From: Halomonas sp. UBA3074
Lineage (GTDB): Bacteria; Pseudomonadota; Gammaproteobacteria; Pseudomonadales; Halomonadaceae
Assembly: GCF_002366715.1 (NCBI RefSeq)
Contig: NZ_DFBS01000012.1
Location: 1-64,000, forward strand
Direction: 5' to 3'
Length of the DNA: 64,000 nucleotides
Part shown: piece by piece, positions 53,264 through 63,168 of the stretch
Numbering within the stretch: position 1 is the first letter of the stretch
How the letters are laid out: every line of letters begins with the position of its first letter
The notes under the pieces: generated by a model
Told to the model about the DNA's origin: nothing
What the model saw: the letters and a program-made list of their open reading frames with translations, nothing else
Databases searched by the model: none
Program-made: the position numbers and the translations under genes

Positions 53264-54648
53264 TGCACTTCTCCGGCTGAAGATGCTGCCTGCCGCTGCA
53301 CCCAATGACGAAACAGCTCGCCACGCGCTTGATAGTTGGCAAACTGATCCAGACTCGCGCAGGCGGGTGAAAGCAGCACGCAGTCTCCCGGTTGAGCGAT
53401 CTCAAAGGCTATTTGCATGGCTTGCGTTAAATCGTCGACTTGTTGCGTCGCCACATGGCCCACCAGCGCTTGTGCCAACCGCGTCGCATCCAGGCCAAAC
53501 AACAGCGCCTGACGCGCACATTGGGCTAGAGGCTCGGCCAGTGGCGTGAAATCAGCTCCCTTGCCTACGCCGCCTGCGAGCAAAATCAATCGCCCTTCTA
53601 GCGTTGCGCCAATGCCATTGATAGCCGCCAGAGTCGCTCCGACGTTAGTGCCTTTAGTGTCGTTAACCCAACTGACACCATTGATACGGGCGATGACTTC
53701 GCTACGGTGCGGCAGCCCTTTGAAAGCGCGTAACGCGCTACACATAGGCGCCGCCGCAAACCCCAGGGCCTGCCCCATCGCCAACGCCGCCAGAGCATTG
53801 GCGTAGTTGTGTTGACCGGTGATACTTAGCTCATCAATCGACAGCCAAGGCTGGGAGCCTTGCATCAACGTCAGTTTATGCTGATAACGCGCTAACCCCC
53901 ACTCTTGGGCTTCCGGCTCACGATGGGAAAAATACGCCACCTGATCGACCGGATAGTCAGGCCAAGTGAGGGCGTCATCCGCATTCACCACTGCATGGCG
54001 CGCACCGATAAATATACGTTGCTTGGCGGCGTGGTAGCCCTGCATATCGCCATGCCGATCAAGATGGTCTTCGGATAAATTCAAAAACGCGGCACAGCTC
54101 GCCCCGAGATAGGGTGTGGTTTCGAGTTGAAAGCTTGAGAGTTCAAGAATATATAGCTCGGCATCGGCATGACTGGCTAACAGATCCAGCGCGGGTGTGC
54201 CCAAGTTGCCGCCGACGGCCGCATTAACACCCGCGGCGGCAGCCATTTCGCCAAGCAAGGTAGTGACCGTCGACTTCGCATTGGAACCGGTAATCGCGGC
54301 AATAGGGGCCTTTGTCGCCCGGACAAAAAGGGCCATTTCACCTACCACGCGAGGCTCCCCGGTGCGCGGATTAACGTGGTCAGCGATCTCTTTCAAACCC
54401 GGCATTCGCAGATCAAGCCCGGGGCTTACGATGACCTCTTCCACGTCACTAAGATCCAACGCGGTAAGCGCGCCGCAATGAACATCAATGCCCGGATGCG
54501 CGGCACGAAAGTCATCCAACCCAGGTGGTTCTGTACGCGTATCCGCCACCATGAAAGGCGTATTCAAGCGGCTTAAATGGCGGCAAATGGCACGACCTGA
54601 GAGCCCCAGACCTACGACGAGCGTGACGCCCTTCGCTACTTGAACCAT
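53260..54648 (-). CDS. murD: UDP-N-acetylmuramoylalanine-D-glutamate ligase
   Basis: 462 residues. The Mur ligase P-loop reads GSNAKSTVT (Asn-Ala-Lys rather than the usual Asn-Gly-Lys, also common in Pseudomonas), with LSSFQLE, NLSEDHLDRHG and the C-terminal LLSPACASLDQF. It adds D-Glu. ATG at 54648 is used; a GTG directly before it is possible. Confidence 0.95.
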   Translation of the reverse strand: MVQVAKGVTLVVGLGLSGRAICRHLSRLNTPFMVADTRTEPPGLDDFRAAHPGIDVHCGALTALDLSDVEEVIVSPGLDLRMPGLKEIADHVNPRTGEPRVVGEMALFVRATKAPIAAITGSNAKSTVTTLLGEMAAAAGVNAAVGGNLGTPALDLLASHADAELYILELSSFQLETTPYLGASCAAFLNLSEDHLDRHGDMQGYHAAKQRIFIGARHAVVNADDALTWPDYPVDQVAYFSHREPEAQEWGLARYQHKLTLMQGSQPWLSIDELSITGQHNYANALAALAMGQALGFAAAPMCSALRAFKGLPHRSEVIARINGVSWVNDTKGTNVGATLAAINGIGATLEGRLILLAGGVGKGADFTPLAEPLAQCARQALLFGLDATRLAQALVGHVATQQVDDLTQAMQIAFEIAQPGDCVLLSPACASLDQFANYQARGELFRHWVQRQAASSAGEVQ

Positions 54649-54706
54649 CACAGGCCCCCTCTCGCATCATGCCAATGACCCGTCGATTTACGCATGGCCC
54701 GTTGCA

Positions 54707-55789
54707 TTAGCGCACTTTGAGTGTGGCGAGACCAAGCAACACCAGAACCACGGTGATAATCCAAAAACGGACGATCACCCGGGGTTCAGGCCAGCCTTTC
54801 AATTCATAGTGATGATGCAAAGGCGCCATTCGGAAAATACGGCGCCCAGTGAGCTTATACGACCCCACCTGCAGGATCACCGAGACGGTCTCCATTACGA
54901 AAATGCCGCCCATGATAAACAGCACGATCTCCTGGCGCACGATGACGGCTACCACCCCCAGCGCAGCCCCCAGCGCCAAAGCACCCACATCGCCCATAAA
55001 GACCTGGGCGGGGTAAGTGTTAAACCATAAAAAGCCCAGGCCAGCACCGGCAATCGTGGCGCAAAAAACGGCCAACTCACCAGTCCCAGCAATAAACGGA
55101 ATATGCAGATACGCGGCGAAAACGGTATTACCGCTGGCGTAGGCAAAGACCGACAGGCCCATGGCCACGAGCACCGTGGGCATAATAGCCAAACCATCTA
55201 ACCCATCGGTTAAATTAACCGCATTGGAGCTACCAACAATGACAAAGTAAGTAAGCACGATATAGAAAACGCCCAGCGGTAGAGCCACTTCTTTAAACAG
55301 CGGCACCAGCAAGCTGGTTTCGACCGGCGTGGAGGCCGTTAGATAGAGCAGTACAGCGGCCCCCAGGCCTACGACGGATTGCCAGAAATACTTCCAGCGG
55401 GCAGGTAAACCGCGTGGGTTTTTCTCGACCACCTTGCGGTAATCATCGACCCAACCGATGGCACCAAAGCCTAGCGTAACCCCCAACACCACCCAGATAT
55501 AGAGGTTGGTCAAGTCTCCCCATAGCAAAGTACTCATGGCGATGGCTAACAAAATCATCGCCCCGCCCATGGTCGGAGTTCCCGCCTTGGAAAGATGGGA
55601 TTGCGGGCCGTCGTCGCGCACGGATTGACCGATCTGGCCTTCGACCAGACGCCGAATCATCCATGGCCCCAGCCATAAACAGAGCATTAGCGACGTGAGC
55701 GCGCCTAAAATCACACGCAGCGTTAAGTAATTAACGACTTGAAAATCAGATTGGTACTGCGACAAAAAATTCGCCAAGTGAAGTAACAT
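54707..55789 (-). CDS. mraY: Phospho-N-acetylmuramoyl-pentapeptide transferase
   Basis: 360 residues with ten membrane segments. The active-site motifs DDY (GWVDDYRKV), NLTDGLDGLA (metal-binding Asp) and the H-rich APLHHHYELKGW are intact. It makes lipid I from UDP-MurNAc-pentapeptide and undecaprenyl phosphate. It lies between murF (9 bp) and murD (58 bp). Confidence 0.97.
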   Translation of the reverse strand: MLLHLANFLSQYQSDFQVVNYLTLRVILGALTSLMLCLWLGPWMIRRLVEGQIGQSVRDDGPQSHLSKAGTPTMGGAMILLAIAMSTLLWGDLTNLYIWVVLGVTLGFGAIGWVDDYRKVVEKNPRGLPARWKYFWQSVVGLGAAVLLYLTASTPVETSLLVPLFKEVALPLGVFYIVLTYFVIVGSSNAVNLTDGLDGLAIMPTVLVAMGLSVFAYASGNTVFAAYLHIPFIAGTGELAVFCATIAGAGLGFLWFNTYPAQVFMGDVGALALGAALGVVAVIVRQEIVLFIMGGIFVMETVSVILQVGSYKLTGRRIFRMAPLHHHYELKGWPEPRVIVRFWIITVVLVLLGLATLKVR

Positions 55790-55798
55790 GAACGGCGT

Positions 55799-57157
55799 TT
55801 ACCTTATTTCATCCGAACGCAGTGCATTCACAACATATTCCATGCTCGCACTGCGCGATCCTTTCACCAGCAAAGTGGTGTCCGGCGGCAAAGTATTAGT
55901 GACATGACGCATTAGCGCCTCGTGATCGTTAAAGTGCAGCCCACGACCAAAGGCTTCGCTGGCAGAACGGGCGGCATCGCCCAACGTCAACAGCTCATCA
56001 ATGCCAAGCTCAGCGGCGTAGCGGCCGATATCAGCGTGCAGCGCTTCAGAAGCATCGCCCAACTCGCCCATTGCCCCTAACGCACACCAGCGTGGCGGGG
56101 GGAAGCTCGCCAGGGTATCCAACGCCGCTTTCACTGCGCCCGGGTTGGCATTGTAACTATCATCCAGCACGGTGGCACCTCGCCAACCGGGTACTATGGT
56201 CAACCTGCCGGCTAGCGCGTGCAGTGATTCCAGGCATACGATGACCTGCTCTTTGGGCACACCCAGCGTTAGCGCCGCGGCGGCCGCGGCAAGCGCATTA
56301 CTGACGTTGTGCTTACCGAGTAGTGGTAAACGCACATGCCCTAGCGCCTGGCCATCTTGCAATAGCGTGAAAGCATACCGCCCTTGCGGATCACAGGAAA
56401 GCGCTGCGGCGCTCACATTGGCCTGTGGATGAAAACCAAAGCTCACCACCCGCCGAGGAGCCGCGCGGGCCGCCCAGAATGTAAAATAGTGATCATCCCG
56501 GTTGAGCACCGCCGTCGCCTGTTCATCGAGGCCGGCCAGCAACTCACTTTTGGCTTGGGCAATCTGCCCCATACCACCGAACTCCCCCACGTGGGCACCG
56601 GTGACATTGGTAATAATCGCCACATCGGGTTTGGCCAGCGGCGCTGTCCAGGCAATTTCACCCAAATGGTTAGCGCCAAGCTCAATGACGGCGGCGCTAT
56701 GCGCCTCGCGCAAGCGTAACAAGGTCTGCGGCGCGCCAAAGTCATTATTCAGGTTGCCCTGGGTGGCTAATACGCTGCCCAGCGGGGCTAGTAGTGCCGC
56801 GCACATCTCTTTAACCGTCGTCTTACCACTATTGCCGGTCACCGCTACCAAGGGGCCGTGCCATGCGCGCCGATGCGCACCCGCTAAAAGCCCTAACGCG
56901 AGGCGTGTATCGGGGCAGACCAGTTGCGGCAAGTCGCCCGCCACGGGAGCGTCGACCAAGGCAGCCACCGCGCCAAGCGATTGAGCCGTTGCCACATAGT
57001 CATGGCCATCAAAGTGAGGGCCTTTCAAGGCAATAAACAGGCAACCAGGTTCGATCTTACGGCTGTCGGTAACGACGGAATTTATACAAAGCTGAGCCTG
57101 CCCGCTGGGGGCTTCGATGCCCAGTGCTGACGCGATTTGACCAAGTGACCACTGCAT
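55799..57157 (-). CDS. murF: UDP-MurNAc-tripeptide:D-Ala-D-Ala ligase
   Basis: 452 residues. P-loop GNSGKTTVKEM, the Mur domain segment ELGANHLGEI and the C-terminal DDSYNANP are present. It completes the pentapeptide. The ATG overlaps the murE stop by one base (TAATG), a coupled arrangement. Confidence 0.96.
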   Translation of the reverse strand: MQWSLGQIASALGIEAPSGQAQLCINSVVTDSRKIEPGCLFIALKGPHFDGHDYVATAQSLGAVAALVDAPVAGDLPQLVCPDTRLALGLLAGAHRRAWHGPLVAVTGNSGKTTVKEMCAALLAPLGSVLATQGNLNNDFGAPQTLLRLREAHSAAVIELGANHLGEIAWTAPLAKPDVAIITNVTGAHVGEFGGMGQIAQAKSELLAGLDEQATAVLNRDDHYFTFWAARAAPRRVVSFGFHPQANVSAAALSCDPQGRYAFTLLQDGQALGHVRLPLLGKHNVSNALAAAAAALTLGVPKEQVIVCLESLHALAGRLTIVPGWRGATVLDDSYNANPGAVKAALDTLASFPPPRWCALGAMGELGDASEALHADIGRYAAELGIDELLTLGDAARSASEAFGRGLHFNDHEALMRHVTNTLPPDTTLLVKGSRSASMEYVVNALRSDEIR

Positions 57158-58650
57158 TATTGACGTCTCCGCGCAGCGAAAGCGCGCTGAATTTCTTGGC
57201 TATCGGCATAGGCGTGGCGCACCCCCTGAATGTCTTGATACGCCTCATGCCCCTTTCCAGCGATCAATACCACATCCTGGGCAGCGGCCTGCTGAATAGC
57301 GGTGGCCACGGCCTCCCGCCGATCGCCAATTTCAACGGGCTGCACGGCGTTAGAAAACCCGGCCAGAATATGCGCTCGAATTTTCGCCGCAGGCTCATAC
57401 CGGGGGTTGTCGTCGGTCACCACAATATGGTCCGCTAGCGGCTCGGCGGCTTTGGCCATTTCGGCTCGCTTGCCAGTATCCCGATCACCGCCACAGCCAA
57501 ACACACACCACAGCTTGCCCGCATCGCCCAAGTGGGCACGCAGAGCTTGCAGTGCGCTATGAAGCGCATCCGGGGTGTGGGCGTAATCGACAATAACGCT
57601 GGGGGTGTCAGGCTCTCGATAGAGCTCCATGCGCCCTTGCACCGGCGAAAGCGACGTCGCCGCCGAGAAAAGTGCATCTAGCGATTCGCCTAGCCCATAG
57701 AGCACGGCCATCGCCAGCAGCACGTTATCTAAATTAAACCGCCCCATTAATCCCAAGCTGAGCATTTTCTCACCATCGGGCGTCGCAATCATGGCCTGCT
57801 GACCCTGCTCAGATGGCTGCCAGTCAACCACCCGCAACGTAACCGCTTCGTCTTTACCCGTGGCCAACACCCGTACACTTTTATGGCAACCTGCCAGCAT
57901 CAAGCGCGCCAGGGGATCATCGCCATTCACCACTGCCAGACTCAGCTCAGAGCGGCGGAAAAGCTTGGCCTTCGAGGCGGCGTAGGCGGCCATACTGCCG
58001 TGGTAATCCAAGTGGTCGCGGGTCAAATTGGTAAATACGCCCACACTGACGTTAACCGTTTCTAAACGGTGTTGATCCAGCGCATGGGAGGAGGCCTCTA
58101 GCGCAACGCGCCGAACGCCCTGACTTGCAAGCTCACCCAGCGTCGCCTGTAGCGCCAAAGCACCCGGTGTCGTTAAGCCGCTATCGCGCAAGTCACCGGG
58201 GCGACCCACGCCCAGAGTGCCAATAAGGCCGGTGGGCGTACCTAACGCCTCGCTAAGGGCGGCGATGTAATGCGTGACGGAGCTTTTACCGTTGGTACCA
58301 GTAACACCAATCACTTCGAGGTCATTAGGTACCTTAAACAGAGTGCGCCCGAATTCACCTAGCCGCACGGAAAGATGTGGCAGTGTTAGCACGCGCCCTT
58401 CCAGTAACACCTGGCCCGGCTCGCCCTGCGCCAAGACAAGCGCAGCGCCTGCCTCAAGCGCTTGCTCGATAAACTCTCGACCATCATGTTGAGTACCCGG
58501 CACGGCTACGAACACATCGCCCGCCTGAAGCTTGCGAGAATCCATCTCAATGCGCACCTGCTCCGGCAGCACCGGGAGGTCGCCAGGCAGCGGTGAATTA
58601 GGCCATATGCGCGCGAGCGCCGCCAACACATCGACTGAACTCAGCGTCAT
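57157..58650 (-). CDS. murE: UDP-MurNAc-dipeptide:meso-diaminopimelate ligase
   Basis: 497 residues. P-loop GTNGKSSVT, the substrate motif DNPRYEP (DNPR marks meso-DAP specificity) and ASSHALDQHR are visible. It adds meso-diaminopimelate as third residue. It lies 18 bp after ftsI. Confidence 0.96.
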   Translation of the reverse strand: MTLSSVDVLAALARIWPNSPLPGDLPVLPEQVRIEMDSRKLQAGDVFVAVPGTQHDGREFIEQALEAGAALVLAQGEPGQVLLEGRVLTLPHLSVRLGEFGRTLFKVPNDLEVIGVTGTNGKSSVTHYIAALSEALGTPTGLIGTLGVGRPGDLRDSGLTTPGALALQATLGELASQGVRRVALEASSHALDQHRLETVNVSVGVFTNLTRDHLDYHGSMAAYAASKAKLFRRSELSLAVVNGDDPLARLMLAGCHKSVRVLATGKDEAVTLRVVDWQPSEQGQQAMIATPDGEKMLSLGLMGRFNLDNVLLAMAVLYGLGESLDALFSAATSLSPVQGRMELYREPDTPSVIVDYAHTPDALHSALQALRAHLGDAGKLWCVFGCGGDRDTGKRAEMAKAAEPLADHIVVTDDNPRYEPAAKIRAHILAGFSNAVQPVEIGDRREAVATAIQQAAAQDVVLIAGKGHEAYQDIQGVRHAYADSQEIQRAFAARRRQ

Positions 58651-58668
58651 GCCACCTCCTTAGAAAAG

Positions 58669-60375
58669 CTACTCTTCATCGTGGTCCGGCGGAACGTCCA
58701 GCAAGCGCAAGGCGTTACCGGTTACGCTGGAGAAAACCGGGGCAGCAACCGCTCCCCCATAAAACTCACCGGCTTTGGGATGATCAATCATAACGACCGT
58801 GACAATACGCGGGTCTGAAATAGGCGCAATCCCGGCAAAAACGCTACGATACGCATCGGTGGTATAGCCTTGCTGCCCTATTTTACGCACCGTGCCCGTC
58901 TTCCCGCCCACGCGATAGCCTTCAACGCGGGCACGCCGACCACCGGTGTAAGCGGCTACCGACGTCTCCAAAATATTGAGCAAGTCATTGGCAACCGTAG
59001 GCTCTATCGCGGGGATACCTTGGGGCGGCTCAGAAAGACGTAGCAGTGAGGGCGGCAAACGCACGCCATCGTTGGCTAGAGCCGTGTAAGCGCTCGCCAA
59101 CTGCAATGCTGACACAGACAGGCCGTAACCATAAGAGAGTGTCGCCCGTTCACTGCGTGACCAGCGAACAGGGGCCGGCAGGCTGCCCGTCGACTCACCA
59201 GGAAAGCCGGTTCCAGGCGCCTGCCCCAATCCTAGTTGATTGTACTTTTCCCAAATGGCCGTATCGCTTAACTGCAGTGCTAAACGTGACATACCTACAT
59301 TCGATGATTTTTCCAAAATACCGGGTAAATCGAGCTCACCATAATTACGGAAGTCACGGATAGTGAATTGATCCAGCCGCATCCAACCGGGCGATGTATC
59401 CACCACCGCGTCGCGGTTCACTACGCCACTCTCCAATACGGCGGCCATGGCCAGCGGCTTCATCACTGAACCAGGCTCGAAGACATCCACGATCGCCTGG
59501 TTGCGCAGCCCACGGGGGTCCAGTCCGGCACGGTTATTGGGGTTATAAGAAGGTAGATTAGCCATTGCCAACACTTCCCCCGTGCGTGCATCCATCATCA
59601 CCAGCACGCCCCCGTCAGCTTCATTCTCAGCCACTGCCGCCCGAAGCTCACGGTACGCCATGTACTGAATACGCTGGTCGATAGCCAAGGTAAGCTCGCC
59701 ACCCGGCTGGGCTTCGTTGATCACGCCAAGCTCGCGCACCAAACGCCCGCGCCGATCCTTGATCACCCGCCGCTGCCCAGGATGACCGGCCAAGTAGGGC
59801 TGATAGGAGAGCTCTAAGCCTTCTTGACCAATATCATCGACGTTGGTGACCCCTAATAATTGCGCGGCCACTTCCCCGGCAGGATAGTAACGTTTGTATT
59901 CACGCTGGGGATAAACCCCGGGCGTGCGCAGATTGAGTATCTGCTGGGCGGCGGCAGGCGTCATTTGGCGGCGGAGATACATAAACTCATGCTCGCTGAA
60001 GCGTGCCACGCGAGACTCGAAGTCTTCCATCGTCATGCCGAGCGCTTGGGCTAGCATCACGCGCTGGATGGCATCCTCGGGCAGCTCCTGAGGATTGGCC
60101 CAGAGAGTAACGACCGGGGTAGAAATAGCCAGCGGCTCACCGTTACGGTCAGTGATCATGCCACGGTGCGCCGGGATTGCTTCATGGCGAAGGGTACGCG
60201 CATCGCCCTGACTTTGCAGGAAAGGACGATCAATGACCTGAAGCAGCGTGATTCGGCCAATCAAAATAGCCGAGGCCAAACCAATCGCTAATAAAATAAA
60301 CACGAAACGGCCGCCGCCAAGAGGAGGGGCAATCGGGGCCTGACGAGAGGTACCGCCGCGACGCTGGCTGCTCAT
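58669..60375 (-). CDS. ftsI: Septal transpeptidase FtsI (PBP3)
   Basis: 568 residues. After an N-terminal membrane helix (about 25-45) come the PBP dimerisation region and the transpeptidase with SxxK in PGSVMKPLAM, SxN in EKSSNVGMS and KTG in GGKTGTVRK. It crosslinks septal peptidoglycan with FtsW. It overlaps the ftsL stop by 4 bp (ATGA). Confidence 0.97.
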   Translation of the reverse strand: MSSQRRGGTSRQAPIAPPLGGGRFVFILLAIGLASAILIGRITLLQVIDRPFLQSQGDARTLRHEAIPAHRGMITDRNGEPLAISTPVVTLWANPQELPEDAIQRVMLAQALGMTMEDFESRVARFSEHEFMYLRRQMTPAAAQQILNLRTPGVYPQREYKRYYPAGEVAAQLLGVTNVDDIGQEGLELSYQPYLAGHPGQRRVIKDRRGRLVRELGVINEAQPGGELTLAIDQRIQYMAYRELRAAVAENEADGGVLVMMDARTGEVLAMANLPSYNPNNRAGLDPRGLRNQAIVDVFEPGSVMKPLAMAAVLESGVVNRDAVVDTSPGWMRLDQFTIRDFRNYGELDLPGILEKSSNVGMSRLALQLSDTAIWEKYNQLGLGQAPGTGFPGESTGSLPAPVRWSRSERATLSYGYGLSVSALQLASAYTALANDGVRLPPSLLRLSEPPQGIPAIEPTVANDLLNILETSVAAYTGGRRARVEGYRVGGKTGTVRKIGQQGYTTDAYRSVFAGIAPISDPRIVTVVMIDHPKAGEFYGGAVAAPVFSSVTGNALRLLDVPPDHDEE

Positions 60376-60707
60376 GGGCGTATCACCTCGACATCGTGGA
60401 CATCGGGAATCCGCATACCCAGGCGCTCAGTGGCAATTTGCTCGACACGGGCAGGCGTTGACCACGCCCCCTCTTCAAGCAGAAGCTGCCCCCACTCCGT
60501 TTGTAGCTGGTTCTCTTCTTGCTCTAGCTGTTGCAGTTGCGCAAATTGAACCCGTGTCATGTGCGTCGTAATGACAACGGCTAATCCAGAGCCGATACAA
60601 AGTAAAAACAGCAGCACTATGGCTACCGGCCAGGGGCGCAGACGTAGCTTGAAAGGCCATTCGGTGCGTAGCGTGGTTGCCCACTGCTCAATCCGATCCA
60701 TGCTCAT
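60372..60707 (-). CDS. ftsL: Cell division protein FtsL
   Basis: 111 residues, bitopic. A membrane helix (about 26-48) is followed by a heptad-like coiled coil (QFAQLQQLEQEENQLQTEWG) and the short conserved tail ATERLGMRIPD. It forms the FtsQ-L-B complex. It lies 8 bp after rsmH and overlaps ftsI. No ftsB is in the window. Confidence 0.92.
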   Translation of the reverse strand: MSMDRIEQWATTLRTEWPFKLRLRPWPVAIVLLFLLCIGSGLAVVITTHMTRVQFAQLQQLEQEENQLQTEWGQLLLEEGAWSTPARVEQIATERLGMRIPDVHDVEVIRP

Positions 60708-60715
60708 GATTTCAT

Positions 60716-61672
60716 TTACATCCGTTTGCGTGCAGCCCGCATGACGGCGCTTCGTGCACGAGGATTCGCATCCACTTCTTCGTCGCTTGGGCGCACTCCT
60801 TTGCCCAGCGCTTCAAGACGTCGATTCAATTGATCGTCACGAATAGGCACGCCGCGGGGAAGATCAGTATCACCACGGACATGATGACGAATAAAGCGCT
60901 TCACCCGGCGATCTTCCAATGAATGAAAACTGATCACCACCAGGTGCCCGCCGGGCGCCAACGCCTCGAGTGCGGCCTCGAGTGCGCTATCTAGCTGCTC
61001 AAGCTCGCTATTGACGAAGATACGCAGGCCTTGGAACGCCTTGGTCGCCGGGTGGCGGCCTTTTTCCCACGCCGGATGGGCAACTTTCAGCACCTCGGCT
61101 AAATCCACCGTATGCGTAAACGGCTTCTCGCTTCGGCGAGTCACTACCGCCCGCGCTAACCGCTTGGCATAGCGCTCTTCACCGTAGGTTTTAAACACAT
61201 AGGCGATATCTGCTTCACTGGCCCGGGCCAGGAAATCAGCCACACTCTGCCCCTGCGTAGGGTCCATGCGCATATCCAGCGGGCCATCACGCATGAAGCT
61301 GAAACCACGCTCGGGATCATCAAGTTGAGGAGAGGAAACGCCGACGTCCAGCAGTATGCCTGAGAGCTTTCCGAATACGCCTTGCTCACGGGCAAACTCG
61401 CCAAGCTGGGCAAATTCACGCTGGGTGATTTGAAAACGCGGATCGTTAATTTCAGCGGCAGCGGCAATCGCTTGCGGATCGCGATCCATGGCGAGCAGTT
61501 GGCCCTGCTCACTAAGGCGGTCAAGAATTACCCGTGAGTGGCCCCCTCTCCCAAAAGTACCGTCTAAATAAATACCCTGATCATCGTGAACCAAGGCATC
61601 AACGGCACCCTCCAGTAGTACGCTGGTATGGTGAAAGCGGGAAGCAACCTGTTCAGCGTCAGGAGAAGGCAT
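60716..61672 (-). CDS. rsmH: 16S rRNA m4C1402 methyltransferase RsmH
   Basis: 318 residues from ATG at 61672. The SAM site DGTFGRGGHSR, GILLDVGVSSPQLDDPERGFSF and VISFHSLEDRRVKRF are typical MraW/RsmH blocks. It methylates N4 of C1402 in 16S rRNA. Upstream of its ATG is RNase P RNA and not mraZ, so it starts the dcw cluster here. The frame running back to 61849 is the RNA gene, not protein. Confidence 0.95.
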   Translation of the reverse strand: MPSPDAEQVASRFHHTSVLLEGAVDALVHDDQGIYLDGTFGRGGHSRVILDRLSEQGQLLAMDRDPQAIAAAAEINDPRFQITQREFAQLGEFAREQGVFGKLSGILLDVGVSSPQLDDPERGFSFMRDGPLDMRMDPTQGQSVADFLARASEADIAYVFKTYGEERYAKRLARAVVTRRSEKPFTHTVDLAEVLKVAHPAWEKGRHPATKAFQGLRIFVNSELEQLDSALEAALEALAPGGHLVVISFHSLEDRRVKRFIRHHVRGDTDLPRGVPIRDDQLNRRLEALGKGVRPSDEEVDANPRARSAVMRAARKRM

Positions 61673-61706
61673 TTTTTTCTCACACAAGATGTTAGAGATA
61701 AAGTAA

Positions 61707-61731
61707 TGAAGGGCGTGCAGGCACGCCCTAA
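61707..61731 (-). terminator. Hairpin after rnpB
   Basis: GGGCGTG and CACGCCC form a 7-bp stem (with an A-T extension) and the minus strand continues TTCATTACTTT. It is 14 nt beyond the 3' end of RNase P RNA and may end or process that transcript, with read-through to rsmH. Confidence 0.45.
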
Positions 61732-61741
61732 TATGGATATG

Positions 61742-62110
<369 letters not shown>

Positions 62111-62117
62111 GGCGGCA

Positions 62118-62146
62118 AGCATACCAGCGCCCTCGACTAGCCTCAA
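62118..62146 (-). promoter_or_regulatory. Promoter of rnpB
   Basis: On the minus strand TTGAGG (62141-62146) and TATGCT (62118-62123) are separated by 17 bp. The start would fall about 7 nt on, at the predicted 5' end of RNase P RNA. The -35 hexamer overlaps the rsmI stop codon. Confidence 0.65.
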
Positions 62147-63000
62147 TGCTCGCCTTTGATTGCTTGCAAACGAGCGTACCAAACTTGCTTGCGCCCACCG
62201 AGTATTCGCGCCGCAATCGAAGCTCCCTGCTTCACGCCGACTCCCTCTTCCAATAAGGCGGCCAGTAGCGCATCGGCCGAAATGTCCTGATGCTCACTCT
62301 GCTCAACCGGAGGGGCGCCAGCAACAATGACCACGAATTCGCCGCGGGCCTGGTTAGGGTCGGCAGTCAGTTGTTCCAGTAACGATGCTGGAGTGCCGTG
62401 TAAAAACGTCTCGAAGGTTTTCGTTAGCTCACGCGCCAAAACCACATCGCGAGCCGCCATTTGCGCCTGCAATGCTTCAAGGGTATGCAAGATACGGTGG
62501 GGAGATTCATAAAATACCAGCGTCTCTTCGCGGCTTTTCCAGCCCTCCAATGCTTGGCGCCGCGCCCCTGGCTTGGCCGGCAGAAAACCGGCAAACACAA
62601 AACGGTCTGTCGGCAGGCCAGCGCCTGACAGTGCGGTAATCAGCGCGCAGGGGCCGGGAATAGGCACAATATGACGATGACGTGCGCGCAGCTCGCGCAC
62701 CAGCACAAAGCCGGGATCACTGATTAGCGGCGTGCCCGCATCACTGATCAAGGCGATATCTTCGCCGGCGGCAAGATACCCATCCAGCGTCTCGACCCGA
62801 CGGGCTTCATTGTGTTCATGCAGCGAGAGCATGGGTTTATTGAGCCCCAAATGCGTTAGCAGGCGCCCACTGTGGCGTGTATCTTCTGCTGCAATGCGGG
62901 TCACTTGGCCCAGCACGCGAATAGCGCGCGCGGTTAGGTCGTCCAAATTCCCAATTGGCGTAGCAACCACGTACAATGTACCCGGGTTATGGTCTGGCAT
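62143..63000 (-). CDS. rsmI: 16S rRNA 2'-O-methyltransferase RsmI
   Basis: 285 residues. The tetrapyrrole methylase-like fold has VATPIGNLDDLTARA, AAEDTRHSGRLL, ISDAGTPLISDPG and PGPCALITALSGAG. It methylates the ribose of C1402, the same nucleotide as RsmH, so the two enzymes for one base flank the RNase P gene. The ATG is followed upstream by the 18-bp tandem repeat. Confidence 0.95.
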   Translation of the reverse strand: MPDHNPGTLYVVATPIGNLDDLTARAIRVLGQVTRIAAEDTRHSGRLLTHLGLNKPMLSLHEHNEARRVETLDGYLAAGEDIALISDAGTPLISDPGFVLVRELRARHRHIVPIPGPCALITALSGAGLPTDRFVFAGFLPAKPGARRQALEGWKSREETLVFYESPHRILHTLEALQAQMAARDVVLARELTKTFETFLHGTPASLLEQLTADPNQARGEFVVIVAGAPPVEQSEHQDISADALLAALLEEGVGVKQGASIAARILGGRKQVWYARLQAIKGEH

Positions 63001-63004
63001 TGTT

Positions 63005-63076
63005 GACTCTCAATTCGTTGATGACTTTCAATTCGTTAATGCCTCTCAATTCGTTGAGGACTCTCGATTCGTTGAT
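63005..63076. repeat. 18-bp tandem repeat, four copies
   Basis: Four units starting at 63005, 63023, 63041 and 63059 follow the pattern GACTCTCAATTCGTTGAT, each with zero to three changes. The array starts 5 bp upstream of the rsmI ATG, in the divergent gap to lpoA, so it may alter the rsmI leader or promoter spacing if copy number varies. Confidence 0.9.
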
Positions 63077-63168
63077 GGCTTGCTCTACCGGTGCGCTATG
63101 CTTATGCCGTAGCCTCGGCAAATGCTGGCGAGCAGCGACAGCGCAAATGGAAACTTAAGGAAGGATAC

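Noticed and set aside
63005..63076. CRISPR-like array
   Set aside because: The units are directly adjacent with no spacers and the unit is only 18 bp, so it is a tandem repeat and not CRISPR.
62732..63112. Plus-strand ORF with a hexapeptide repeat (DSQFVD-like units)
   Set aside because: Most of it is antisense to rsmI. The repeat arises because the 18-bp DNA unit has no stop in that frame.
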